From JBCCAG01 sp050331115 (lineage in GTDB: Bacteria; Cyanobacteriota; Cyanobacteriia; CAKZMO01), in contig JBHJHD010000011.1 of NCBI GenBank assembly GCA_050331115.1, positions 12,030 to 76,029 on the forward strand: DNA of 64,000 nucleotides. Direction: 5' to 3'. The notes below the pieces were generated by a model. The model was not told the DNA's origin and did not search any database. It was given only the letters and a program-made list of their open reading frames with translations. How positions within the stretch are numbered: position 1 is the first letter of the stretch; the number at the start of each line of letters is the position of its first letter. Made by a program: the position numbers and the translations under genes. Shown one piece after another: positions 18,921 through 28,011 of the stretch.

Positions 18921-19133
18921 CTAGCTCTGTAGCATCCCGGCAGAAGCGTCGGGCGCTGGGGATGGCTCGAGGGAAGGATTAATTGAGGAGATTAACTCGT
19001 CAAGAGCATCCTGGGAAATATCTTCCTCAAGAATATCCTTGAAAAACTGAGGAATTTCGTCTAGCGAGCAGACGCCGTGCCGTAGCGCATAGCCGTACAT
19101 AGACCTAACCCGCTGCTTCATTCGCTTTTCCAT
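18921..19133 (-). CDS. Short hypothetical protein
   Basis: 70 aa if translation starts at ATG 19133, which gives a plausible basic-then-acidic helical protein (MEKRMKQRVRSMYGYALRHG). The frame could extend to 19244, but that part looks non-coding. The middle (SLDEIPQFFKDILEEDISQD) is an acidic amphipathic helix and the tail is Pro/Ser-rich. No family recognised and no strong ribosome-binding site. Confidence 0.45.
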   Translation of the reverse strand: MEKRMKQRVRSMYGYALRHGVCSLDEIPQFFKDILEEDISQDALDELISSINPSLEPSPAPDASAGMLQS

Positions 19134-19411
19134 AGTTACACACCCAAACGCATTAATACCCAAGCAAACTGTCAGCTCAAAATGACTTGTGTCCCTATAT
19201 GAAAGCCTCTGTAGACCAGGTAACGGTATTTTAATCGGCCACAATTAAATCTGGCCTTATAAAACCGCGCTTGAGACAAGCAGCTCTACTTCATTACCTA
19301 TAATTCTAAAGGCTGGCAGGTGATGGATATGTGTTATCTAGCACATATTAAATGAAGCTTAGGTGAATATCCCTCAGTAAATAGTTTCAGCTGAAGGGCA
19401 GGCCAAGGAAC

Positions 19412-20410
19412 CTATAGCGTTACCGAATTGAGCTGCTGCCTGGGATCGTAGCTACGGATGGTTTGAAGCTCTCTGTATAAATCTTCCTCAGCCTGGCTAA
19501 TGGCCTTGGGCGGAACAATAGTTATCCTAACCAGCTGATCGCCTCTGCCGCCCTTCGGCAGCGGCCAACCCTTGCCGCGCAGGCGCAGCGTCTGCCCCGA
19601 GCGGATTCCCGCCGGCACATTCATCGCCACGGAGCCATCGGGCGTCGGAACGTCGATTGCCCCGCCTAACACGGCTTCATCTGGAGTAATGGGAACCTCG
19701 CAGACTAGGTTGTTGCCGTCAAAGGAGAAAAAGCGATGGGGCTTTAAATTTACGGTCAAGTACAAGTCGCCGCGCTGGTTCGAGTAGGGAGAAACGCGTC
19801 CCTTACCCCGTACGCGGATGCGGCTTCCGGACTTGGCCCCCGGCGGGATACGCACCGTAATTACTTCATCCCCCAGGCTGAGGCGCTGCTGAACGCCGCG
19901 AAAGGCGTCCGCAAAACTCAGAGTAATGGGAGACTCTAAATCTTGACCTGCCGTGGCGAACGGATCGCTGCCAAAACCGTCTGCGCCAAAACCCCCCGGA
20001 GCCTGGCTGGTGCGAGCTTTGTATCGAAATCCCTGCTGGCGACCTGACGCGCCCGTATTGAAGCGACCCAGCAGCTCGTTGATAAAGTCGTCAAAGCTGC
20101 TGTACTGGCTAAAGTCAAAGCCGTCTGCACCAGCGCTTGGGCCAGCAGACCCAGGCCAGCCGCTTGGAGCACTCGCCTGCTTCCAATATTGACCGAACTG
20201 ATCGTACTTTTTCCGCTTTTCGGAGTCGGATAAAACTTCGTAGGCTTCGTTGACTTCTTTGAAGCGGTTTTCTGCCTGCTGGTCGCCCGGATTCATATCA
20301 GGGTGATACTTACGAGCCAGCTTACGATAGGCTCGCTTGATTTCATCGGCATTTGCGCCCTTGGCTACGCCGAGCACGGCGTAGTAGTCTTTGAAGTCAG
20401 TTGCAGCCAT
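19412..20410 (-). CDS. J-domain co-chaperone, CbpA/DnaJ class without zinc finger
   Basis: 332 aa from ATG 20410, which has AGGAG ten bases upstream; the GTG three codons earlier is too close to it. The J domain occupies residues 4-70 with the invariant HPD in KYHPDMNPGD. A Gly/Phe/Ser-rich linker (about 85-165) follows, then two DnaJ C-terminal beta domains (ITVRIPPGAKSGSRIRVRGK, VPAGIRSGQTLRLRGKGWP). No CxxCxGxG zinc repeats are present, so it is a type B (CbpA-like) J protein. It stimulates DnaK ATPase and delivers substrates in the cytosol. Confidence 0.94.
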   Translation of the reverse strand: MAATDFKDYYAVLGVAKGANADEIKRAYRKLARKYHPDMNPGDQQAENRFKEVNEAYEVLSDSEKRKKYDQFGQYWKQASAPSGWPGSAGPSAGADGFDFSQYSSFDDFINELLGRFNTGASGRQQGFRYKARTSQAPGGFGADGFGSDPFATAGQDLESPITLSFADAFRGVQQRLSLGDEVITVRIPPGAKSGSRIRVRGKGRVSPYSNQRGDLYLTVNLKPHRFFSFDGNNLVCEVPITPDEAVLGGAIDVPTPDGSVAMNVPAGIRSGQTLRLRGKGWPLPKGGRGDQLVRITIVPPKAISQAEEDLYRELQTIRSYDPRQQLNSVTL

Positions 20411-20584
20411 CCACCTCACTCTCCTAACAACGGATTCATGCTTACCTCTAGCCTATCAAGCGCTCAAAAGGGGGCGGGTTCGGTTATGCCAGTCCGGCGA
20501 TCGCAATTTCCGCACCTTTTAGGCGTGGGGTTTGGGTTCGGCTTTTGGGTAGGGCTCGCTGGATAAGGCTTGTTGAGGTCCACT

Positions 20585-21040
20585 CTATAAAGCATAGGCC
20601 ATCCGCACTAGCGCGTCGAACCCGTCGCTGAGATCTGGGGGCGCGCCGCTTAAGCAGCGCTGCATCCGATGCATGACGGCCTCTGGAACCTGACGCGATC
20701 GCCCTTGGTTACGCTGCAGGCAGAGCGCAAACGGCGCATCGAGCCAGCAGGCGTATACCAAAGCAAACCCTAGGGCGCGGGCCATCTGGATCGCGCGGCG
20801 GCGCTGGCGGCGTACGACATTAGTGGCATCATAGACGACTAGGGCTGGTGCAGCATCCTTGGCCTCCAGGAGCTTCTCTATCATGCGGGCTTCAACCTGG
20901 GCCCAGGGACCTTGAACAGCCTCATCACCGAACAGCTCGGCGCGAATTGCGTCGGTTGAGACGACCCGGCTAGCAGGGGCAAACTGATGCGCCAGGGTCG
21001 TCTTGCCGCTGCCGGGAAGCCCCACCATGATCACTAGCAC
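20585..21040 (-). CDS. AAA/zeta-like P-loop kinase
   Basis: 151 aa from a GTG at 21040 (ATG at 21028 is an alternative). Walker A is MVGLPGSGKTTLAHQF at the N-terminus, followed by VVSTDAIRAELFGDE and the Walker B-like LVVYDATNVVRRQRR (about 80-94). This is the layout of small polynucleotide-kinase/zeta-type P-loop kinases. An Arg-rich lid (QRNQGRSRQVPE) follows. It begins 8 bases after the DedA stop and is likely in that operon. The phosphate acceptor cannot be predicted. Confidence 0.8.
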   Translation of the reverse strand: MLVIMVGLPGSGKTTLAHQFAPASRVVSTDAIRAELFGDEAVQGPWAQVEARMIEKLLEAKDAAPALVVYDATNVVRRQRRRAIQMARALGFALVYACWLDAPFALCLQRNQGRSRQVPEAVMHRMQRCLSGAPPDLSDGFDALVRMAYAL

Positions 21041-21048
21041 CGCCTTGC

Positions 21049-21666
21049 TCAGGACCCGGACCCGCGCGAGGCGCGAATGGCCCGCTGAGCGATGAAGGCA
21101 GCAAAGGCGATCGCTAACCCGATGAGCACGAATTTGCCGATTGGCCCCAGATAGCGACCAATGAGGGTGTAGTTCTGGCCTAAAAAGTAGCCTGAAATGG
21201 TCAAAAATCCGATCCAGACGATAGTTCCTAGGGTGGAGTAGAGCAAAAACGGCACGAACGCCATCTCCTCAAGCCCCGCCGGTACAGAAATATAGGTGCG
21301 GATGCCCGGAATCAAGCGGCCCGCCATGACGGCAATCGAGCCGTAGCGGCTGAACCACTGACGGGACCTATCCACATCCTTTGCCGACAGCCCCAAGATT
21401 TTTCCGTAGCGATCGACCAGCTGCTTAAGCCGCTCTGTGCCCAGCGATCGCCCCAGCCAGTACCAGGGCAGCGCCCCCGCCACCGACCCGACGGTTCCCG
21501 CGATGATAACCCCCACAAGCCCCAGCTCTCCTTGAGAAACGCTGAACCCCGCCAGGGGCATGATCACCTCCGACGGAATGGGGGGGATGACGTTCTCAAG
21601 CAGCATTAAGAAAGCGATACCGAAGTATCCCAGGGAGCCAATGATATCGGCGATCCAGTTCAGCAT
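21049..21666 (-). CDS. DedA family membrane protein (SNARE-associated/VTT domain)
   Basis: 205 aa with the DedA pattern: FLMLLENVIPPIPSEVIMPLAGF near residue 20-42, GSVAGALPWYWLGRSLG, FSRYGSIAVMAGRLIPGIRTYISVPAGLEEM (about 105-135) and the conserved FLLYSTLGTIVWI. About five membrane segments. DedA proteins act in membrane lipid scrambling/undecaprenyl-phosphate recycling and envelope homeostasis. The P-loop kinase follows immediately. Confidence 0.93.
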   Translation of the reverse strand: MLNWIADIIGSLGYFGIAFLMLLENVIPPIPSEVIMPLAGFSVSQGELGLVGVIIAGTVGSVAGALPWYWLGRSLGTERLKQLVDRYGKILGLSAKDVDRSRQWFSRYGSIAVMAGRLIPGIRTYISVPAGLEEMAFVPFLLYSTLGTIVWIGFLTISGYFLGQNYTLIGRYLGPIGKFVLIGLAIAFAAFIAQRAIRASRGSGS

Positions 21667-21690
21667 AGATCTTAAGGATTAAGGTACCGA

Positions 21691-23190
21691 CTATGGTCGC
21701 GGCTCATCCGGGCCAAAGTACTGAGCCACAAAATTACCGTGCAGCCCGTAGGGCACGTGGTGCTTCAGCTGCAGCGTCGCGATCGCCCCTTGCTCCATCG
21801 ACTGGGCATCCAAAATCACCAGCTCCGATCGCCCCTGGCCCGCGTTAAACACCATCGTCATCACCCAGCCGTCGTCCTCCGCCGTCGCGCCAGGGCGGGG
21901 CACAAACACCGGCTCGCCCACAAAACCCTGGGGCGCGGCGCTCCACAGCTGGCGATCGCCCGTCTCTAGATCTGCCTTGAGGATACACTGCAGCGGGGCG
22001 TTGCCGCTGGGCTGCTGCGCTGCACCCAGATAGGCATAGCGGTAGGGTCTGCCGGCGCGGTGGGGGTTCACCCAGGGAAACTCGCAGCAGCGGCTCTCCA
22101 GCAGCGATCGCGCTACTGTCTTTTGGTTTAGGTCGATTTCAAAGCGCCACAGCTGCCCCGCCGGGACCTGGTCGAAGTTGACCTGACGGAAGTCTGAATC
22201 GGGCTCCACCTCGGGGAAGCCTTCGTAGGAAACCGAGTCGACGTAGATTTTACCCTCGCTCTCAAAGGCGTTGGCGTGGTGTAACACAAAGCAGCACTGA
22301 GCGTCGAGGGACACCGCCTCGCCGGACGGCTGCCGGGGCACGATGATCACCCGAGTAGGTTTCTCCGGCTGAAACTTAATGCACTCCCCCGGTCCCCGCA
22401 GCCCCAGTGCAAAAGGCACCGGGTTAAAGGCCACCGGGTTTTGAAAGAAGATGGCGTAGTTGGGGGTGATGGCAAAATCGTGGATAAAGGCGAACCCAGG
22501 TACGTTATGGGAGTAGCGCCGCCGTAGCTTACCGCTGGGGTAGAACTCAAACAGGTTTATTTTGGTGGAGAGGCCGGGCTGGATGGAGAAGTTAACCAGG
22601 CAGGGCTCGCCATCGGTGAACTGGCATTCGGGGTCTATCCAGGGGTGGGCCGCAAACGAGTCCCCCTCATCCAGTACGCCGTCTAGGACGTCGATGCCGA
22701 TGGTCTCTAGGGTGTGCGGGTTGAGGCGGTGGGGCTTGTCGGCCTCCCACAGGGCCAGCAGCTTGTTGCCCCAGTAGATAATGTTGGTGTTGGCGATATT
22801 CTTGAGGCGAAAGTCAAAGGCGTTAGCCAGCACGCCCCCCGGCTTTTGGGTGCCGAAGACGCCCCGATAGAGAATCGCTTCTGCCGCTTGCTCAGCGCAG
22901 TAGCCCTCGGTGCGCACGTAGCGGTTGCGGAAGTGGGCCTTACCGTCCTTGAAGGCGATCGCGCAGATCATGCCGTCGCCGTCGAAGGGGTGGTGGATGC
23001 GATCGCCGCCCACGTCTAAGAGCCCCGGCCCATTGCGAAACAGCGTGCCCGTTAGCGCAGCGGGAATCTCCCCCGCTATCTCGTCAATCCAGTAGTCAAA
23101 CTCGTTGTAGAGAGAGCGGTAGCCCTCCTGCCAGTCTTGCTGACTGTAGGGACGGCCGTGGGTTTCGGTAAGAGGTGTAGATGGGGTCAC
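21691..23190 (-). CDS. Carotenoid cleavage oxygenase (RPE65/ACO family)
   Basis: 499 aa, the usual length. The four iron-binding histidines lie in conserved contexts: SFAAHPWIDP (about 180), FAFIHDFAITPNY (about 235), CFVLHHANAFESEG (about 304) and VPYGLHGNFVAQY (near the C-terminus). Other family blocks are LFRNGPGLLDVGG, HPFDGDGMICAI and YRGVFGTQKPGG. Closest in layout to the Synechocystis apocarotenoid 15,15'-oxygenase, which makes retinal from apocarotenals; substrate choice cannot be proved here. The gene is followed by dedA on the same strand with a 24-base gap. Confidence 0.93.
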   Translation of the reverse strand: MTPSTPLTETHGRPYSQQDWQEGYRSLYNEFDYWIDEIAGEIPAALTGTLFRNGPGLLDVGGDRIHHPFDGDGMICAIAFKDGKAHFRNRYVRTEGYCAEQAAEAILYRGVFGTQKPGGVLANAFDFRLKNIANTNIIYWGNKLLALWEADKPHRLNPHTLETIGIDVLDGVLDEGDSFAAHPWIDPECQFTDGEPCLVNFSIQPGLSTKINLFEFYPSGKLRRRYSHNVPGFAFIHDFAITPNYAIFFQNPVAFNPVPFALGLRGPGECIKFQPEKPTRVIIVPRQPSGEAVSLDAQCCFVLHHANAFESEGKIYVDSVSYEGFPEVEPDSDFRQVNFDQVPAGQLWRFEIDLNQKTVARSLLESRCCEFPWVNPHRAGRPYRYAYLGAAQQPSGNAPLQCILKADLETGDRQLWSAAPQGFVGEPVFVPRPGATAEDDGWVMTMVFNAGQGRSELVILDAQSMEQGAIATLQLKHHVPYGLHGNFVAQYFGPDEPRP

Positions 23191-23308
23191 GGATAGCGTC
23201 TACTTATTTACAGGGTTACTTAAGGGGTGAAACTTTCGAGTAGCGGTTTGAGGCGCGGCAAATGAAGCCAAAACGAGCGCGGGCTTGGAGTGGCTGAAGC
23301 GGTGATGG

Positions 23309-24778
23309 CTAATCGACGTCGCCAGCGGACTGAAGTGCCGCAGAGGTCGGCGGCGTATAGGTCTGATGGGAGATCGAGGTGGCCGTGGATATCGCCTCGT
23401 GGCCAACGGCTGGGGCCGGGACTACGCTCGCATGGGCTGTATCAACCGCCGTATCAATACTATCGTCCGGCAGCAGCCGTAAAAACAGCAGGGGCAGCAG
23501 CGTACTCACGTTGGCAATCAGCACCAGCAGCCACAGCTGCTCGAAGCTCGCCTCAGTAATGCCCAGGGCTTTCGTCAGCAGCGCTCCGCCCTCGTGGGAC
23601 ACCAGACGCGCCAGATTCAAAATCGACATTAGCAGCGCGAACAGGGTGGCCTCTACCCCCGGTGGGCAGATGCGGGCCGCCAGCACCAAGATCGGCATGT
23701 AGGCGATCTCCCCCATCACCGTCAACACTAAGCTATCTCCCAAGCTAAACCAGCGGTCATCAATGCCCAGGGCGCGGTTGGCGTGGGTGACCAGCAGTAG
23801 GGACGTCAGGCCCAGCACCGCTGAAATTAGAATCGTCCAGCGGAAGATAACGCGAAAGGGCACCTTCTTGAAGAACCGCTGAAACAGCCAAATGCCGGCG
23901 ATCGCCGCCGCGCTAGTCACCAGCCGCAGCCGGCCCAGGAACTCAGCGCTAAAGCCTAAGTCGTTGGTGGAAAAGAAGAAAAACGCTGAGTCAGAGGAGG
24001 GCGTCGACTGCCACAGAAAAATGAACAGCGCCGGCATCCAGATGGCCCGCTGGCTCACTGCCTGCCGCAGTAGCCCCACCTGCTGACGCACGATAGCCAT
24101 CCCTTGGGTCGCCTCGGTCTTCTCCTCGTTGATTAGCCCCGCCACGCAGGACACTAGTAGCGGAAAGGAGGCGGTAATTAAAAACACCGTCTGGCTGCTG
24201 AACTCCTCCAGCAGCGAGCCGCTGAAGTAGGCCGTCAGCAGGCCGCCTACCGCCGCCGTCCCCCAGCACAGAGACTGAAGCGAGCCTGCCGCCGCCTGAG
24301 ACTCCCGCCGGGCCCGCTCCACCACCAGCGAATCGACAATCACGTCGCTGAGGGCGATGGAGGCCGAGCTAAGGGTGATCACCACCGTGGCGGCGATCGC
24401 GCTGTCCACCACCGTCGCCAAAGTCACCCAGGCGGCAGCTCCTACTAAGCCCGACAGGATCAAATAAGGGCGGCGGCGATAGCCAAAGATGGGCAAACCG
24501 TCAGAGATGAAGCCAAACACGGGCTTAACGATCCAGGGAATGGACACCACGCCCAGCAGCGCCGCCATCTGCGTGGGCGAGAGGCCCAGCTCGTCTTTCA
24601 GGAAAAAGCTCACCGCCAGCTGAGCGAGCCCGAGCGTCCCTTGGACAAAGTACACCAGCAGAATGGCGGCCAGCTCAAGGCTGGGCCGATTGCCAAACAG
24701 GAGATGGGTTTGAACTGCGGCAGCGAGGGGGCTTACCGCGTCCTGCTGGGGCGCAAGCGGGTCTGAAGACGGGGCCAT
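23309..24778 (-). CDS. Folate-biopterin transporter (FBT/BT1) family MFS-like protein
   Basis: 489 aa with about 12 membrane helices. Conserved FBT blocks are visible: LVYFVQGTLGLAQLAVSFFL, DELGLSPTQMAAL, PWIVKPVFGFISDGLPIFGY (about 81-100), RRRPYLILSG, ASIALSDVIVDSLVVERARR and GSLQSLCWGTAAVGG. Members in cyanobacteria and plastids import folates. The C-terminal 50 residues are a Thr/Ala-rich tail that looks disordered. It lies upstream of the carotenoid oxygenase gene on the same strand. Confidence 0.9.
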   Translation of the reverse strand: MAPSSDPLAPQQDAVSPLAAAVQTHLLFGNRPSLELAAILLVYFVQGTLGLAQLAVSFFLKDELGLSPTQMAALLGVVSIPWIVKPVFGFISDGLPIFGYRRRPYLILSGLVGAAAWVTLATVVDSAIAATVVITLSSASIALSDVIVDSLVVERARRESQAAAGSLQSLCWGTAAVGGLLTAYFSGSLLEEFSSQTVFLITASFPLLVSCVAGLINEEKTEATQGMAIVRQQVGLLRQAVSQRAIWMPALFIFLWQSTPSSDSAFFFFSTNDLGFSAEFLGRLRLVTSAAAIAGIWLFQRFFKKVPFRVIFRWTILISAVLGLTSLLLVTHANRALGIDDRWFSLGDSLVLTVMGEIAYMPILVLAARICPPGVEATLFALLMSILNLARLVSHEGGALLTKALGITEASFEQLWLLVLIANVSTLLPLLFLRLLPDDSIDTAVDTAHASVVPAPAVGHEAISTATSISHQTYTPPTSAALQSAGDVD

Positions 24779-24908
24779 TTATGTTAAGAAATATCAATTC
24801 CCTTAATCATAGCGCCCCTGTCCCAAGGTGCCGCCGTCGGGGCCCGATCTCCGGTCCATCTGTTGGTCTGTCTCAGGACTGAAACGCGATCGCCGCCGGC
24901 CCTATCGC

Positions 24909-27107
24909 TTACGCCTCAGGTAAGATTTCGGCCCGCAGATACTTTAGCCCGGTGACGCCCTGGAGCTGCTCTACCGTACCGTCTTCCACGGCGGCTTCAA
25001 TCCAGCCTTCCCGCATCAGATAGCGCAGATATTCCTCGTACTGCCGCCGCTCGCTGCCTGTGGAATAGACCACCGTAAGCGCCCCGGGCTGAGTGATGCG
25101 CGCCCCCGTCGCCTTATCCACGGCTTTGTCAATGCGCTTTTTCACAATCTCGTAGCGGGTATCCCGGGTGCCCCGCACCTCGAAAGGGCGATCGGTGCGC
25201 TCATCGTGGAAAATATCCACCGTCAGATCCTGCACCAAAACCAGGTGAGTCATCTCCAAGTCGGTGTCAAACTCAGCTTGAATTTGAAAGGCTCGCCGGG
25301 CGCAGCGGCAGATGCCCCGCAGCTGATCGTAGCGCAGGCTGCGCAGGTGAAACGGCGAGAAGCTCGCGTTGATCGATTGGCCCGCGTAGATCATGTGGTC
25401 GATGCCGTCGGTGGTCTCCACATCGCAGTAGTGGGGAATGATGGCCTGCATCTTTACTTGACAGTCGTCCCACACTTGGCGGAGCTGGGTGTTGAACTGG
25501 CTGAGCAAGGCATCGAAGCGATCGCGGGCGGCGTGGACGGTGCCCTGCTCGTCGCTGCAGGCCTCTCGGTAGGCTAAGACCGCCTGCCGCGTCACGTCCC
25601 CACACTGGGCGAAGTAATCGAAGTTAGTCTCAACGTAGTCCCGTAGGTACTGAGCCGCCGTCACTTCGGTATCTACGGTGACGCCTTTGCGTAGCTCCGT
25701 CACCCTCGCCAGCAGATCTAGCCGCATCTGCTCGCACAGGGCGTGTCCTTCAGCCGCGTAGGCCGCCTCTAACACCGCGATCGCCAGCTCGAATTGGGTC
25801 AGCAGATCTTCCTGAATGGCGCGGTTGCGCTCGTGGGAGGAGCCGCGAATATCGGAGGCCCCATAGAGCGGATAGACGCTGGTAAACGCAATAGCCTCCG
25901 ACGGCAGCCCCCAGCTGCGGCGCTCGGCCTCCTGGGCAAAGCGCCACTCCACGGCAGCGTGAATCTTGCTGGTAAACTGCCGCTGCTGCATCTGCCGCAG
26001 GGCGTTGGTGAGCGCCATAGTAAACGAGGGGATGAGCTGCTCGGCGTACTTGCGGTCTACGCCGTCGAAGTGGTGCACCTCGTTGCTGAGCACAACGACG
26101 GTGCCGATAGGGTTGCGCACGGACTTGCCGGCGACGGTGGTCTTGGCAATCAGCGGCATGAGCAGCAGCGACCGGGTGCCCATGGCGAGCATTCTGTTGC
26201 CTTCGGTGATTGCCGCCTGGGCCAGGTCCGGGACGCTGACCACCTGAGCCGTCTCAATCGCCTGGACGATGGGCTGCCCCTTGAGGGAGTCTAGAGCGTA
26301 CTCCGCAGCGTCAATTTCTGCGCTGATAGAGCCGCTAAAGATCCGCATGACGTTGTCATCAATGCCGGCAATAATGGTGTTCTGGGCTCGAAACAGCTGG
26401 CACATCTGCTTATTGAGCTTTTCAAAGGCGGCGCTGCCGGTAATCGAGTCGCGGTTGACCAAGAGCTGGGTGATGCGGCGAATGGTTTCCCGCGTGGTAA
26501 CGTCGACGCCTTCGAGGGCGATCGCTCCCTTAAGCGCGTAGTCGCTCGGCTCGATTTGGTTCACTAAGCGGTCGAGCCACTGGGGGTCGTTGGCCAAGGC
26601 TCGCTGCTCATCGAGGCTCAACCGCTCAAGATTTAGCGCCTCTAGGAAAGGGGTCTGGGCCGCGTCAACCCGCAGTCCATGGGGGCACAGCCCAAACTGG
26701 ACATAGCGCGGGCTCTGGTAGAGCGGACTGGAGATTTTGGCGAGCACGGGCTGATGAAGCGATCGCAGGGGGGCGGCAAACCGGTAGCGCTGCACCAGCA
26801 ACACCCGGAGAATTTGCGCCTTGACCAGCCAGGCCAGTGCGCTCAAGCTTGACTCAGGCAGCTGCTTCAGGTCTGAGAGTACGGTGTCTCTAGGGGCAAT
26901 ATCTTCGATATTGACGCCTAAGAACTGCTGAAAGTAGCGGTTAGTAGCGCTGATGGCGCCCGTTTTTGGGTTGATGAACGCAACCAGCAGCTCGTTAGGC
27001 ACTACGTCACAGACGCCGTCACGATGGCCTGACGCGTGGGACGGCTTTTGTTGAGAAGAAATCAGCTCGGCGACGGAAACCCGGTTTTTGGAAGAGCAGG
27101 CAGTCAT
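24909..27107 (-). CDS. PAS/GAF domain sensor-like protein, unknown output
   Basis: 732 aa soluble protein. An N-terminal PAS-like stretch (about 36-80, NELLVAFINPKTGAISATNR...FLGVNIED) is followed by an all-helical part. A GAF domain spans about 225-370 (SAFEKLNKQMCQLFRAQ, VPDLAQAAITEG, SLLLMPLIAK, GTVVVLSNE). The C-terminal half begins with a conserved-looking block VYPLYGASDIRGSSHERN and continues as long helices, ending in a mixed alpha/beta region with VLVQDLTVDIFHDERTD. No kinase, cyclase or DNA-binding motif is seen, so the output is unknown. Monocistronic. Confidence 0.75.
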   Translation of the reverse strand: MTACSSKNRVSVAELISSQQKPSHASGHRDGVCDVVPNELLVAFINPKTGAISATNRYFQQFLGVNIEDIAPRDTVLSDLKQLPESSLSALAWLVKAQILRVLLVQRYRFAAPLRSLHQPVLAKISSPLYQSPRYVQFGLCPHGLRVDAAQTPFLEALNLERLSLDEQRALANDPQWLDRLVNQIEPSDYALKGAIALEGVDVTTRETIRRITQLLVNRDSITGSAAFEKLNKQMCQLFRAQNTIIAGIDDNVMRIFSGSISAEIDAAEYALDSLKGQPIVQAIETAQVVSVPDLAQAAITEGNRMLAMGTRSLLLMPLIAKTTVAGKSVRNPIGTVVVLSNEVHHFDGVDRKYAEQLIPSFTMALTNALRQMQQRQFTSKIHAAVEWRFAQEAERRSWGLPSEAIAFTSVYPLYGASDIRGSSHERNRAIQEDLLTQFELAIAVLEAAYAAEGHALCEQMRLDLLARVTELRKGVTVDTEVTAAQYLRDYVETNFDYFAQCGDVTRQAVLAYREACSDEQGTVHAARDRFDALLSQFNTQLRQVWDDCQVKMQAIIPHYCDVETTDGIDHMIYAGQSINASFSPFHLRSLRYDQLRGICRCARRAFQIQAEFDTDLEMTHLVLVQDLTVDIFHDERTDRPFEVRGTRDTRYEIVKKRIDKAVDKATGARITQPGALTVVYSTGSERRQYEEYLRYLMREGWIEAAVEDGTVEQLQGVTGLKYLRAEILPEA

Positions 27108-27447
27108 AGTGACGTCCAGGGGCGGTGGGGAGATTAGCTCATACGTTCATGTACTTAGATTTACGCAATACCCTATCTAACGTTTTAAGATTTCCTTAGG
27201 CTTTACCGAAGATTTGAGAACCCAAAGCCTAGATATAGGGAGAAAAATAGGCCCTGGTCCCAGGCCAATTGACGCTCACCCGATCGGCCTATGGCGGCGG
27301 AGTGATTTAGAAATTTTGGCGTCGCGCCGTTCAAATATATGCGGCAGTGTGCTAGCTTAGTAAAGCTTCAAAAATTTCAGCCGATGCGGATGGCGATCGC
27401 TCTCAAGGCTAGCCTCCGACTATCGCGTTTTGACACCATCATATTTT
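27108..27447. other. AT-rich intergenic region upstream of GAF gene and tRNA
   Basis: About 340 bases between the start of the minus-strand GAF gene and the plus-strand tRNA. It must hold promoters for both, but no consensus boxes, hairpins or short genes could be supported. Confidence 0.4.
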
Positions 27448-27520
27448 GGCTCAGTAGCTCAGTGGTTAGAGCAGGGGACTCATAAGCCCAAGGTCGCAGG
27501 TTCAAATCCCGCCTGAGCCA
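27448..27520 (+). tRNA. tRNA with CAU anticodon (Met elongator or Ile2)
   Basis: 73 nt cloverleaf: a 7-bp acceptor stem GGCTCAG/CTGAGCC with discriminator A, D stem GCTC/GAGC, anticodon loop CTCATAA (anticodon CAT) and TTCAAAT T-loop; CCA is not encoded. D arm and variable loop resemble Ile2 (lysidine-CAU) tRNAs as much as elongator Met, so identity is open. Three stem positions do not pair as canonical (27:43 G-A, 31:39 A-G, 51:63 A-C). Confidence 0.85.
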
Positions 27521-27549
27521 TTCAATCTATATAGGTTCAATCCGCTTTC

Positions 27550-27984
27550 TCAAATTGCCCGGTTTGTCTCAAGCCAGTAGCTCTTAAAGCTGCTGATGCT
27601 GGCGTAGAACTGTGTTGTGCTTACTGGCTTGACCATATAGCCATTGGCACCGTTGACGTAGGCGAACTCAATATCCTTAGGGTTGGACGACGTCGAGAAC
27701 ACGACAATGGGAATGCGCTTTAGAACGTCATTCTGCTTGACCTGAACGATAAACTCCCGGCCGTCAGTTCCGGGAAGGTTGAGGTCAAGTAGGATAATCA
27801 TGGGCTCAGGAGACGCTCCATCCTGATATGCCTCTTGAAGAAACGCTAGCGTATCGTCTGCGTTCTCAAATCGGCGAATGCGGTTGGGAATTTTGAGCTT
27901 AATGAGCGATCGCCTAAGCGCGGCGTAATCTGCGTCACTATCCTCAACCACAATGAGCTGAGAGTTCTCAGAGAAGGCAGCCAT
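27550..27984 (-). CDS. Response regulator (Rcp-type, CheY-like) partner of the phytochrome
   Basis: 144 aa single receiver domain. The acidic pair is in VVEDSDADYAAL, the phospho-Asp is in ILLDLNLPGTDGREF (about residue 73), the conserved Ser is in VFSTSSNPKDI and the Lys is in GYMVKPVS. No output domain, as in Rcp1/RcpB regulators of cyanobacterial phytochromes. It lies 27 bases downstream of the phytochrome kinase on the same strand, so it is almost certainly its phosphoryl acceptor. Confidence 0.95.
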   Translation of the reverse strand: MAAFSENSQLIVVEDSDADYAALRRSLIKLKIPNRIRRFENADDTLAFLQEAYQDGASPEPMIILLDLNLPGTDGREFIVQVKQNDVLKRIPIVVFSTSSNPKDIEFAYVNGANGYMVKPVSTTQFYASISSFKSYWLETNRAI

Positions 27985-28011
27985 ATCCAGATAATTATAA
28001 GATTCATTGCA

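Noticed and set aside
23200..23559. Short open frames between the carotenoid oxygenase and the folate-type transporter
   Set aside because: They overlap the end of the transporter gene and have Arg/Pro-rich composition typical of shadow frames.
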